Shown: piece by piece, positions 7,499 to 13,530 of the stretch
Position numbering within the stretch: the first letter of the stretch is position 1
How the letters are laid out: every line of letters starts with the position of its first letter
Source of the DNA: CAZNDN01 sp964571815
GTDB taxonomy: Bacteria > Fibrobacterota > Chitinivibrionia > Chitinivibrionales > WJKA01
Assembly: GCA_964571815.1 (NCBI GenBank)
Contig: CAZNDN010000111.1
Location: 1 to 13,530 of the forward strand
Direction of reading: 5' to 3'
DNA: 13,530 bases
Notes under the pieces: model-generated
The model's database searches: none
Told to the model about the DNA's origin: nothing
Seen by the model: only the letters and a program-made list of their open reading frames with translations
Made by a program: the position numbers and the translations under genes

Positions 7499-7547
7499 AT
7501 TGCGGAATGGGGATCGTACCGATTGCGGATTTCGGAATGTCGAATGC
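7499..7547. repeat. Degenerate heptanucleotide tandem repeat, left flank of assembly gap
   Basis: Starting four bases after the PhoH-family stop codon, the sequence falls into units of about 7 nt: ATTGCGG, AATGGGG, a 9-nt unit, ATTGCGG, ATTTCGG, AATGTCG, then AATGC cut by the Ns. It does not look coding. The array probably continues into the gap. Confidence 0.55.
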
Positions 7548-7647
7548 NNNNNNNNNNNNNNNNNNNNNNNNNNNNNNNNNNNNNNNNNNNNNNNNNNNNN
7601 NNNNNNNNNNNNNNNNNNNNNNNNNNNNNNNNNNNNNNNNNNNNNNN
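7548..7647. other. Assembly gap (100 N)
   Basis: There are exactly 100 undetermined bases, the conventional size for a gap of unknown length. The gap sits between convergent genes and is flanked on both sides by short-period repeats, which probably caused the assembly break. True length and order across it are not known. Confidence 0.97.
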
Positions 7648-7698
7648 GCCTTCTGCTTTCTGCCCCTCTGCTCCCCTGCCCCTCTGATCCCCTGATCC
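7648..7698. repeat. Tandem repeat of 7-8 nt pyrimidine-rich units, right flank of assembly gap
   Basis: Units ending in CTG recur every 7-8 nt: GCCTTCTG, CTTTCTG, CCCCTCTG, CTCCCCTG, CCCCTCTG, ATCCCCTG. On the minus strand this is purine-rich and lies directly after the stop of the unknown exported protein. The unit differs from that of the left flank. No T-run terminator is present. Confidence 0.6.
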
Positions 7699-8508
7699 TC
7701 ATCCGCCCAGAGCCGCTTCGATCTCCGGCCTGCTCATGGTGTAGGGCAAGTGTTCATACCATTCGCTCAGGTGGGCGTTGAGTTCGCGGGGCGGGAGTCT
7801 GGTGATCACGTACAGGTCCACCACCTGACGGTATCCTTCCCTCCGCTTCTCGGAGGGCCAGGGGTAGACTTGCCCGACCAGATGGTCGGTGGGCAGACCC
7901 GCGACCTTGTCGCCGCCGGAAAGGAAAAGACGGTAGTAGCCCGAGAGGTATTCGACCCGCCGCAGGGAAGCCAGAAGAAGGCGCTCGGCATGGGGCCGGA
8001 GACGGGCCAACTGTGTTTCGGGCAGTTGCTCCCGCGGAAGCGGCGTGACGTTCTGAAGCGGAAAATCGATCGACAGGGTAAGAAGAACTGCAGGAAGAGC
8101 GCAGAGTGCGCGTATGCTTTCGTAGGTACACGGGGACACCCGATACACCTCCACATCGTGATACCGCAGGAGCGCCCCCAGCGACCGGATATACAAGGGC
8201 GAGCTTCCCCTTGAATCCTGCTCGGGATCCAGCGTGAACCGGGCTACGAACTGCTCCCACTGCCCGTCAAGGTCCGGCGCGGGAATCGTATCTCCCATCA
8301 CGCTCAGGAGTTCGCCCACAAGCTCCCGCAGCGGATCCGGGGCTGCCGATGTCGCCGTCTCACGGGTTATGCGCCCCCCCAGTCCCGCTTCAACCGTACT
8401 CGACGGGCCGGCACAGTCCGAAAACCCGGTCGTCAGGGCCCACAGCACGGCGGGGACCGCGCACACCCGGAACGCAAAGCGCGGGGAAACGTCCATCAAA
8501 GGTTTCAT
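7699..8508 (-). CDS. Exported protein of unknown function, last gene of the M16 operon
   Basis: I do not recognise this 269-residue protein. It starts with a basic stretch and a hydrophobic segment (about residues 11-29) like a signal peptide. A Cys at 32 follows, but F-S-D-C is a poor lipobox, so secretion or periplasmic location is more likely than a lipoprotein. The mature part is mostly helical-looking, with Leu/Arg/Glu-rich stretches (about 155-195) and aromatic residues near the C-terminus (W250, Y251, Y256). No catalytic motif is evident. The start chosen is the ATG 4 nt after the preceding M16 stop, which suggests translational coupling; an in-frame extension to 8553 would overlap the M16 gene and precede the signal sequence. 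The stop abuts a tandem repeat. Context suggests a partner or substrate of the peptidase pair, but this is inference. Confidence 0.7.
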   Translation of the reverse strand: MKPLMDVSPRFAFRVCAVPAVLWALTTGFSDCAGPSSTVEAGLGGRITRETATSAAPDPLRELVGELLSVMGDTIPAPDLDGQWEQFVARFTLDPEQDSRGSSPLYIRSLGALLRYHDVEVYRVSPCTYESIRALCALPAVLLTLSIDFPLQNVTPLPREQLPETQLARLRPHAERLLLASLRRVEYLSGYYRLFLSGGDKVAGLPTDHLVGQVYPWPSEKRREGYRQVVDLYVITRLPPRELNAHLSEWYEHLPYTMSRPEIEAALGG

Positions 8509-8512
8509 GGAA

Positions 8513-10006
8513 TCAGCGCGCGCCCGGTGGTTTCGACTTGGTGCCCGGCTCAAGGAACAGCTCCGGGAGCGAATCCTCGTCGGTCAGCGCGAAAGGCGTA
8601 AGCCCGCGCAACGAGAAATCTTCGTAGCGCTCCGAGGGAAACACCTGTGCCGTATCGCCGACCACGGCAAACGAGAAGCCCCCGGGATCAAGGTATTTCT
8701 CCGCCACTTCTTCAACGCGCTCTTTCGTAATTGCCTTGATACGCGCGGGATACTTCTCGAAATGGTCCGAATCGCGCCCATAATACTCATTCCACGCGTA
8801 GTTGTCGGTGATATCCACCGGTGTGCGAAACATCGACGGGTACCCCTCGATAAGCGCATCCTTCGCCCGCTGCAGCTCATCGCCGGTAATGCCCTCTCGC
8901 CGCAGCCGTCGAACCTCTTTCAGCGACAGGGCCATTGCCTTTGCCGTCGAGGATGCTTTCGTGTGAAACGTCACGAACAGCGTCGCGGGATACAGGTAAC
9001 TGGATCCCGCACGGGAGTATATCGAGTAGGTCAGTCCTTCGTCGGAGCGGATCTTCTTTCCCAGTCTCGACGTGAAACCGCCGCCACCCAGGATTTCGTT
9101 CAGTATCGTGAGAGGATAGTAGTCGGGATGGGGGCGTTTGACAATGGGAATGCCGAACCGCACGTACGACTGGCTGATCTCCTTGTGCACGAAAAGGCAT
9201 TTACGCGCCGGTTTCGGCATCGCCTCGACCGCCAATGCGCGCCGGGACGAATCTCCCTCGGCCGGAAGCATCCTCCGCAGTTTCGCGATCATCGAATCCC
9301 TGTCGAACTTACCGGCGACGGCCAGGATCATGTTGCCCGGACGAATCGTGCTTGCGTGGAAGGCGAGGATATCCTCCCGGCGAATCGAATCAAGCGTTGC
9401 CTTGACGGCCAGTCGGCTCACCGGTGTGCCGGGATACATCAGTTTTTCGTACGCTGCCGCGGCTACCGGTCCGGGGTTGTCGAAGCGGTGGATGATTCTC
9501 TCCGCAAGCAGGGCCCGCTCCCGCTTCAGGCGGCCTTCCTCGAATGCCGGATGGAACAGCATCTGCTCAAGGATATCAAGGGCCGTATCCGTGAACTCCG
9601 CAAGGAACGAACAGCCGAAGTGCATCTCCGTCTCTTTCATGCGGAACGAGACGTCGATTGCAAACAGGTCCAGCAGCAGATCCAGCGTATCGGCGAGGTA
9701 CTTCTCGGTGCCCCCGCTCTTGAGCATACGTGCGGCCAGCGTGCCCAGCCCTTCCTTGCCCGCCGGATCGAACACCGAACCGGTGGAAACGTAGCCCCCG
9801 ACATTGATCAGGGGCAGTGACCTGTCTTCGGCCACGTAAGCCACGATTCCGCCCGGAAGCTCCACACGAAAGGGCTCGCCGCGCGGGACTTCCCACCCGA
9901 GCGAATCGAAGGCGAGTTTCGAGGGATGAGACGGAATCTTCGCCGCCCCCGCGGCCGTCGCCGCCACAAGCACGGCCCCAATCACTCCACCGAACCATCG
10001 TATCAT
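8513..10006 (-). CDS. M16 family peptidase-like subunit lacking the zinc site (R/Y subunit)
   Basis: A 497-residue protein with an N-terminal signal peptide (hydrophobic 5-22, Ala-rich end) and two M16 halves. Where active members carry His-x-x-Glu-His, this protein reads L-A-A-R-M (90-94), so it cannot bind zinc in the usual way. It keeps the second-half features: G-G-G-G-F-T-S-R-L (307-315) and Arg320/Tyr327 in R-S-D-E-G-L-T-Y, the R/Y pair that in split M16B enzymes (for example Sphingomonas Sph2681/Sph2682) completes the active site of the partner. Its ATG overlaps the stop of the upstream catalytic gene by 4 nt (ATGA) and has GGAGGAG just upstream, indicating coupled translation and equal stoichiometry. 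The reading frame is open further upstream to 10408, but that part lies inside the neighbouring gene and is not used. Confidence 0.9.
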   Translation of the reverse strand: MIRWFGGVIGAVLVAATAAGAAKIPSHPSKLAFDSLGWEVPRGEPFRVELPGGIVAYVAEDRSLPLINVGGYVSTGSVFDPAGKEGLGTLAARMLKSGGTEKYLADTLDLLLDLFAIDVSFRMKETEMHFGCSFLAEFTDTALDILEQMLFHPAFEEGRLKRERALLAERIIHRFDNPGPVAAAAYEKLMYPGTPVSRLAVKATLDSIRREDILAFHASTIRPGNMILAVAGKFDRDSMIAKLRRMLPAEGDSSRRALAVEAMPKPARKCLFVHKEISQSYVRFGIPIVKRPHPDYYPLTILNEILGGGGFTSRLGKKIRSDEGLTYSIYSRAGSSYLYPATLFVTFHTKASSTAKAMALSLKEVRRLRREGITGDELQRAKDALIEGYPSMFRTPVDITDNYAWNEYYGRDSDHFEKYPARIKAITKERVEEVAEKYLDPGGFSFAVVGDTAQVFPSERYEDFSLRGLTPFALTDEDSLPELFLEPGTKSKPPGAR

Positions 10007-11499
10007 TGCTCCTCCCCCTTCTTCCCGTCCGGAGCAAGCAACATCCCGATTGTCATACGTTCGACGGTCAGGTATTTTCGGGCGATTGCGGGGATCTCCC
10101 CGCGCTGGACTTCGGCGATACTCTCGGGGTACCGGAGCAGATCGCGCCAGGAGTTGAGACGCTCGAACCATGCCAGTCGATCGGAGATCCCCTCCAGGCT
10201 CTTCAGTCCCGACACGAACGATTTGCGTATGGAATTGATATTGCGCCGCATTTCCCGTTCGGTCGGGGGACTTGTATGCAGCCGCCGAATTTCTTCGGTC
10301 AGTATGCTTTCCACGCTGTCCGGCGACGTTCCCGCTTTGAGTTCCGCGTATACGTGGAAGTACCCGTTGTGGAGCCGGAACGCATTCCCCGCACCGGCAT
10401 CCGTACACAGTTGTTCCTCGGTGACCAGGCGCCGGTACAAGCGGCCGCTCCTGCCGGAGAGGATCCCTTCGATCACGTCCAGCCGGTAGAGATCCTGGTG
10501 GGGAAAGCCGGGTATCTGAAAGAGCATATCGATCCGCGGCGTGGCCTTGCGGCGGATCACCAGCTCCCGTCGGCCATGAATCTCCGGCTCCCGCGTCACC
10601 ACTTCCCGAACCGGACCCTCTCCGCGTGGTATGCGACCGAAATACCGCTTGAGGTCCTTGCGGGCGGCGGTGGAATCAATGTTGCCCACCAGGACCACCA
10701 GTGCATTGTCGGGGCGGTAGAACTTCCTGATGTGCGCTTCAAGTTTCTCGCGCGTATAGGATTCGATGTCCGACATCCAGCCGATCGTGGGAAGGCGGTA
10801 CGGGTGAGCGATATAGAACAGCGCAAAGAGCCGCTCCCAGTAGGCATTTTCGGGGCGGTTGTCGTAGCGCATACGACGTTCCCTGGTCACCACTTCGCGC
10901 TCGCTGTAAAACTCGCGCAGGACGGGGTTTCGCATGCGGTCGGACTCTATCCAGTAGAACAGCTCCACCTTGTTCCCGGGCAGGGTAACGATATAGGCGG
11001 TCATGTCGTCGCCGGTCCAGGCGTTGAGTCGCGTGCCGCCGTTGCGCTGGTAAAGCTCCCAGATTTCATCCTTCTTGATGAACCGTCGCTGCTCCTGAAG
11101 CAGTGCGTAGATCTTCTCACGCAGGGAGTCTATCACGGACTCCGCCGCATGTTCCTTGCGCAGACGATTCATGCGGCGACCGAGAGAATCCAGCCGGCGC
11201 ATGTATGGCCGTTCTTTGGAATAGTTTCTGGTGCCCAGGGTTTTCGTGCCCTTGAACATCATGTGTTCGTACATGTGCGACAACCCGCTCGTCCCCGGCC
11301 CTTCATACATCGAGCCCACGAAATAGTACAGACGACACGAGACAACGGCGACCTGCGTGTCGGGTACGACAATGAATTTGAGGCCGTTGTCCAGAGAGTC
11401 GTAATGTACGGGAATCTCGACATCCAGGGCAGCGCACACGCCCAGTGCGGCCGCAAGGACGATCGGCGCACAACCCCGCACTCCGCGAAATCCCTTCAT
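10003..11499 (-). CDS. M16 family zinc metallopeptidase, catalytic subunit
   Basis: A 498-residue insulinase/pitrilysin-family peptidase. A signal peptide (about residues 1-24) places it outside the cytoplasm. The inverted zinc motif is H75-M-Y-E-H79, and a distal glutamate is available in E200-R-E-V-V-T-R-E207. Between them is an extra charged, helix-forming insertion (about 95-150), which raises the spacing above the usual 70-80 residues; similar insertions occur in some bacterial M16 proteins. In the second half the R/Y signature is not intact: R-L-V-T-E-E-Q-L-C lacks the tyrosine, consistent with needing the neighbouring subunit. The ATG at 11499 has GGAG about 8 nt upstream and lies 20 nt after the chorismate synthase-like stop; an in-frame extension to 11535 lacks this support. 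The likely role is degradation of peptides as a heterodimer; natural substrates are unknown. Confidence 0.92.
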   Translation of the reverse strand: MKGFRGVRGCAPIVLAAALGVCAALDVEIPVHYDSLDNGLKFIVVPDTQVAVVSCRLYYFVGSMYEGPGTSGLSHMYEHMMFKGTKTLGTRNYSKERPYMRRLDSLGRRMNRLRKEHAAESVIDSLREKIYALLQEQRRFIKKDEIWELYQRNGGTRLNAWTGDDMTAYIVTLPGNKVELFYWIESDRMRNPVLREFYSEREVVTRERRMRYDNRPENAYWERLFALFYIAHPYRLPTIGWMSDIESYTREKLEAHIRKFYRPDNALVVLVGNIDSTAARKDLKRYFGRIPRGEGPVREVVTREPEIHGRRELVIRRKATPRIDMLFQIPGFPHQDLYRLDVIEGILSGRSGRLYRRLVTEEQLCTDAGAGNAFRLHNGYFHVYAELKAGTSPDSVESILTEEIRRLHTSPPTEREMRRNINSIRKSFVSGLKSLEGISDRLAWFERLNSWRDLLRYPESIAEVQRGEIPAIARKYLTVERMTIGMLLAPDGKKGEEQ

Positions 11500-11519
11500 G
11501 GCACTTCTCCGACGGACGA

Positions 11520-12857
11520 TCAATCTTCTTTCCACGATATCTCCCTGAGCCGGTTGTATCCGAACTGGGCGATCAGGCAGTCGAGAATCACCATGGCCGT
11601 ATAGTTTTCGGCCACCGGCCAGATTCGGGCCACGATGGTCGGGTCACGCCGGGTAATGGCCGCCAGATCGGTGTTTTCGAGCGTATACTTGTCTATGGTG
11701 TTCTGCTTTCGATCAATCGTGGGAGTCGGTTTGATTCCCAGCCGCGCGACGATCGTCTGGCCGTTTGAAAGGCCTCCGGTAATTCCGCCGGCATTGTTGG
11801 ACTCAAAAACCACTTTTCCGCCTTCCGCATGCATCCGGTCGTTGCACTCATAGCCGGTCATGTTCTTGACCTTCAACCCGGCCCCGATCTCCACGCTTTT
11901 CACCGCGCCGATTCCCAGCATCTGCCCCAGAAGACCGTCGAGCTTCTCGAACACCGGCTCACCGAGGCCCGCCGGCGCGCCGGTGACCATCACTTCGACC
12001 ACACCGCCGGCCGAATCGCCGGTAGCCGAGATCCTGTTGACCGCCGCCACCATCTCGTCGGCGGCCGTGATATCCGGGCAATTCACGATCTCGTGCACGC
12101 CGTACTTCTCCCGTATCTCTTCAGGGTTCATTGCCGGAGCCTTGTTTCTGATCTGCTCGATCTCATCCTGGATTTGGGCAAGGACCGCCATCTTCTCCAG
12201 CATCCGCATCTCCATGGTGATGCGCCGGCCCACGTACACGTCCTGGTAGAAGGGGTCGTAATCACAACGCATGCGCTTGTAGGCGTCCGATTTTTCAAGG
12301 ACGGTCTCGGCCGCGGTGTCGGGACATGTCACCCCGCCGGCTTCCTTGACGTACGAAAAAACCCGGATACCCAGCTTCCGCAGGATCTTCCTGGCCACGC
12401 ACCCCGCCGCAACCAGCGTCGATGTGTACCGCCCGCTGAATATCCCCGCCCCGATCGCATCGTCGTCGGGCCCGTACTTCAGAAACGATGCGTACGATGC
12501 GTGCCCCGGACGCGGGGTACGGTTGGTATCCTGGTACTGCTTGATATGAATGAAATGCCGGTCGAGGTTCGGAATGAGGATTGTCAGGGGCGTGCCGTTG
12601 GCGTGGTTGCGATTGCCTGCACCTGCAACCGTCTCGGCCGCATTGAGCCCGGTGTAGAGCACGGGAAGATCGGGCTCCTTGCGCGGCGATGAAAGCTCGT
12701 CGGCCCCCGGCTTGCGCAGCAGAAGATCGGCATAGATCTCCTGCTCCCGGACAGTCATGCCCGAAGGAATCCCCTGCATGATCGCAGCCAAGCCTTCCTG
12801 ATACGATCCCCCTGCCACCGTTACCTTGAAAAACCGTCCCCACGTGCATCCGATCAT
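11520..12857 (-). CDS. Divergent chorismate synthase family protein
   Basis: A 445-residue member of the chorismate synthase (AroC) fold, longer than the usual 350-400. Chorismate synthase converts EPSP to chorismate using reduced FMN. Family landmarks: T-W-G-R-F-F-K-V-T (5-13), R-K-P-G (48-51), P-R-K-E-P-D (58-63), P-G-H119-A-S-Y, G-A-P-A-G-L-G-E-P (293-301), N-N-A-G-G-I-T-G-G-L-S-N-G-Q (354-367) and R-D-P with Asp405. Important changes: the G-E-S-H-G motif is G-G-S-Y-Q (16-20), so the invariant catalytic His is Tyr19; G-R-H-D-P is T-R-R-D-P; and the G-G-G-R-S-S-A-R-E-T segment is G-A-G-I-F-S-G-R-Y-T. It may be a divergent true enzyme or a paralogue with another role, so I give no gene symbol. 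The ATG has AAAGGAG 7 nt upstream; the frame is open far upstream but without support. First gene of the minus-strand operon. Confidence 0.85.
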   Translation of the reverse strand: MIGCTWGRFFKVTVAGGSYQEGLAAIMQGIPSGMTVREQEIYADLLLRKPGADELSSPRKEPDLPVLYTGLNAAETVAGAGNRNHANGTPLTILIPNLDRHFIHIKQYQDTNRTPRPGHASYASFLKYGPDDDAIGAGIFSGRYTSTLVAAGCVARKILRKLGIRVFSYVKEAGGVTCPDTAAETVLEKSDAYKRMRCDYDPFYQDVYVGRRITMEMRMLEKMAVLAQIQDEIEQIRNKAPAMNPEEIREKYGVHEIVNCPDITAADEMVAAVNRISATGDSAGGVVEVMVTGAPAGLGEPVFEKLDGLLGQMLGIGAVKSVEIGAGLKVKNMTGYECNDRMHAEGGKVVFESNNAGGITGGLSNGQTIVARLGIKPTPTIDRKQNTIDKYTLENTDLAAITRRDPTIVARIWPVAENYTAMVILDCLIAQFGYNRLREISWKED

Positions 12858-13115
12858 CCATGTACTCCTTTCGAGCGAATCCCGTATCCGTCGAAGCGCT
12901 TCCAGCGTAAAAAGGAAAAATACTTTTCCGGCACCGGACACGCCGGTAACCGGGACAGCCCCGCTCACTGTCGCGCTCCCTGCCGGGTGCGGGCCTGTTG
13001 TTATGCGGCGGACGGTGAATGTAGAATTACAGGAGTGTCGTCCGGGGCCCGCGACGGTTGGTCCGGCCATTCGGGCGAGCGCCCGACCGATACCCGAGCC
13101 CGTGTGAGGATGCGC
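12858..13115. other. Divergent intergenic region, chorismate synthase-like / PilZ genes
   Basis: These 258 bases contain no convincing gene and should carry promoters in both directions. An A-rich stretch at about 12908-12921 stands out from the GC-rich background and may belong to the minus-strand promoter. A perfect 10-base palindrome, GAAGCGCTTC (12893-12902), lies 36 nt upstream of the minus-strand start and could be an operator. A plus-strand promoter candidate is listed separately. Confidence 0.4.
12998..13027 (+). promoter_or_regulatory. Candidate sigma70-type promoter for the PilZ gene
   Basis: TTGTTA (12998-13003), an 18-nt spacer, then TAGAAT (13022-13027): 4/6 and 5/6 matches to the sigma70 consensus. 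Transcription would begin near 13034, leaving a leader of roughly 80 nt before the ATG at 13116. Confidence 0.35.
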
Positions 13116-13466
13116 ATGCAGGAACGAAGAACCGTGAAGAGAATGAAACCTTACTACTATCTTCGGGTCTACGAGAAGGACTCCGGTGACTATGCCGGCT
13201 CGGTCATCGACATCAGCAGAAACGGCATGCGCCTTGTCAGTGAAGACTCCCGGGAGCCCGGCTCCACGCATCGCTTTGAAATTCTTCTCCCCGGCGACAG
13301 CATCCTCGGCGATTCGGTGGAGTTGCTCGCCCGGGCACGCTGGAGCACGCCCCATCCGCAGGAGCCCTCGTACGAATGCGGCTTCGAGTTCGCGCAACCT
13401 GCGTCGGACGGCATTCTCACCATAGCCGCACTGATCAAGGATTTGGAGAAACGGGGGCAGATGTAG
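13116..13466 (+). CDS. PilZ domain protein, probable c-di-GMP receptor
   Basis: A 116-residue single-domain protein. It has the two c-di-GMP binding signatures of PilZ: R5-T-V-K-R9 (RxxxR) near the N-terminus and D32-I-S-R-N-G37 (DxSxxG), then the beta-barrel strands ending in A-R-A-R-W (72-76) and Y-E-C-G-F-E-F (86-92), and a C-terminal helix. Such proteins bind cyclic di-GMP and alter motility, adhesion or polysaccharide export through partners; the partner cannot be inferred here. The start at 13116 is preferred because GAGG lies 6 nt upstream. ATG at 13110 and GTG at 13104 are in frame but would overlap that site. The gene is divergent from the chorismate synthase-like operon, with no evident functional link. 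Confidence 0.85.
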   Translation: MQERRTVKRMKPYYYLRVYEKDSGDYAGSVIDISRNGMRLVSEDSREPGSTHRFEILLPGDSILGDSVELLARARWSTPHPQEPSYECGFEFAQPASDGILTIAALIKDLEKRGQM

Positions 13467-13473
13467 GGGGGGG

Positions 13474-13508
13474 CGAAGGGCAAATCTCAAAGCTCAAAGG
13501 ACAAGAAT
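13474..13508. repeat. Heptanucleotide tandem repeat, five degenerate copies
   Basis: Eight bases after the PilZ stop codon there are five consecutive 7-nt units: CGAAGGG, CAAATCT, CAAAGCT, CAAAGGA, CAAGAAT. All begin with C, have A at positions 3-4 in nearly every unit and vary in the last three bases. It is non-coding and resembles in period the arrays that flank the assembly gap. Confidence 0.55.
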
Positions 13509-13530
13509 CGGAGGGCAGCCGCCCCCGCGC

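Noticed and set aside
7499..7700. CRISPR array at the assembly gap
   Set aside because: The repeat unit is only 7-8 nt with no spacers, and no cas genes are present.
8234..11604. Two long plus-strand open frames (528 and 595 codons) opposite the M16 operon
   Set aside because: They are mirror frames of clear M16 proteins, have compositions rich in Arg/His/Gln without domains, and have no ribosome sites.
11829..12692. 287-codon plus-strand open frame opposite the chorismate synthase-like gene
   Set aside because: Antisense to a clear family member, His/Arg-rich, with no domain or ribosome site.
12858..13490. N-terminal extension of the chorismate synthase-like protein (frame open to 13490)
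   Set aside because: The family start motif begins at Met 12857 with a good ribosome site; the upstream part overlaps the divergent PilZ gene and shows no domain.

Overview
The window is a GC-rich (by eye about 60%) bacterial fragment, probably from a draft or metagenome assembly because it contains a run of exactly 100 N at 7548-7647. The lineage cannot be fixed from the sequence. The transketolase resembles the version I associate with Bacteroidetes and Spirochaetes rather than the proteobacterial one, and the 7-8 nt tandem repeats between genes suggest an uncultured group. I place it no more precisely than 'uncultured bacterium, possibly FCB-like'.

Layout. Positions 1-131 (minus) hold the 5' part of a very small membrane protein gene that runs off the window. 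It is interrupted by an in-frame TGA at the position of a conserved cysteine, and the TGA is followed by a hairpin with a GGUC loop at the spacing of a bacterial SECIS element. This is the most interesting object here: a candidate selenoprotein that ordinary gene calling would miss or truncate. Upstream of it on the same strand (369-2441) is a membrane-bound hybrid sensor histidine kinase. A divergent intergenic region follows (2442-2779). Then comes a plus-strand run: transketolase (2780-4855), a YfcE-like metallophosphoesterase (4926-5453), an O6-alkylguanine-DNA alkyltransferase (5470-6054) and a PIN-PhoH ATPase (6185-7495).

The PhoH gene converges on a minus-strand block across the assembly gap, which is flanked by short-period tandem repeats. 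In transcription order that block is a divergent chorismate synthase-like gene (12857-11520), a catalytic M16 zinc peptidase (11499-10003), a second M16 subunit without the zinc site (10006-8513), and an exported protein of unknown function (8508-7699). The genes overlap by 4 nt or lie 4-20 nt apart, so this looks like one operon. The M16 pair looks like a split-active-site heterodimer acting outside the cytoplasm. Divergent from the operon is a small PilZ-domain protein (13116-13466), followed by another heptanucleotide repeat array.

Most genes are housekeeping (pentose phosphate pathway, DNA repair, RNA/ATPase function, aromatic amino acid pathway fold) or signalling (histidine kinase, c-di-GMP receptor). 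The unusual points are the candidate selenoprotein with its SECIS-like hairpin, the chorismate synthase homologue lacking a catalytic histidine, and the heptamer-type intergenic repeats.
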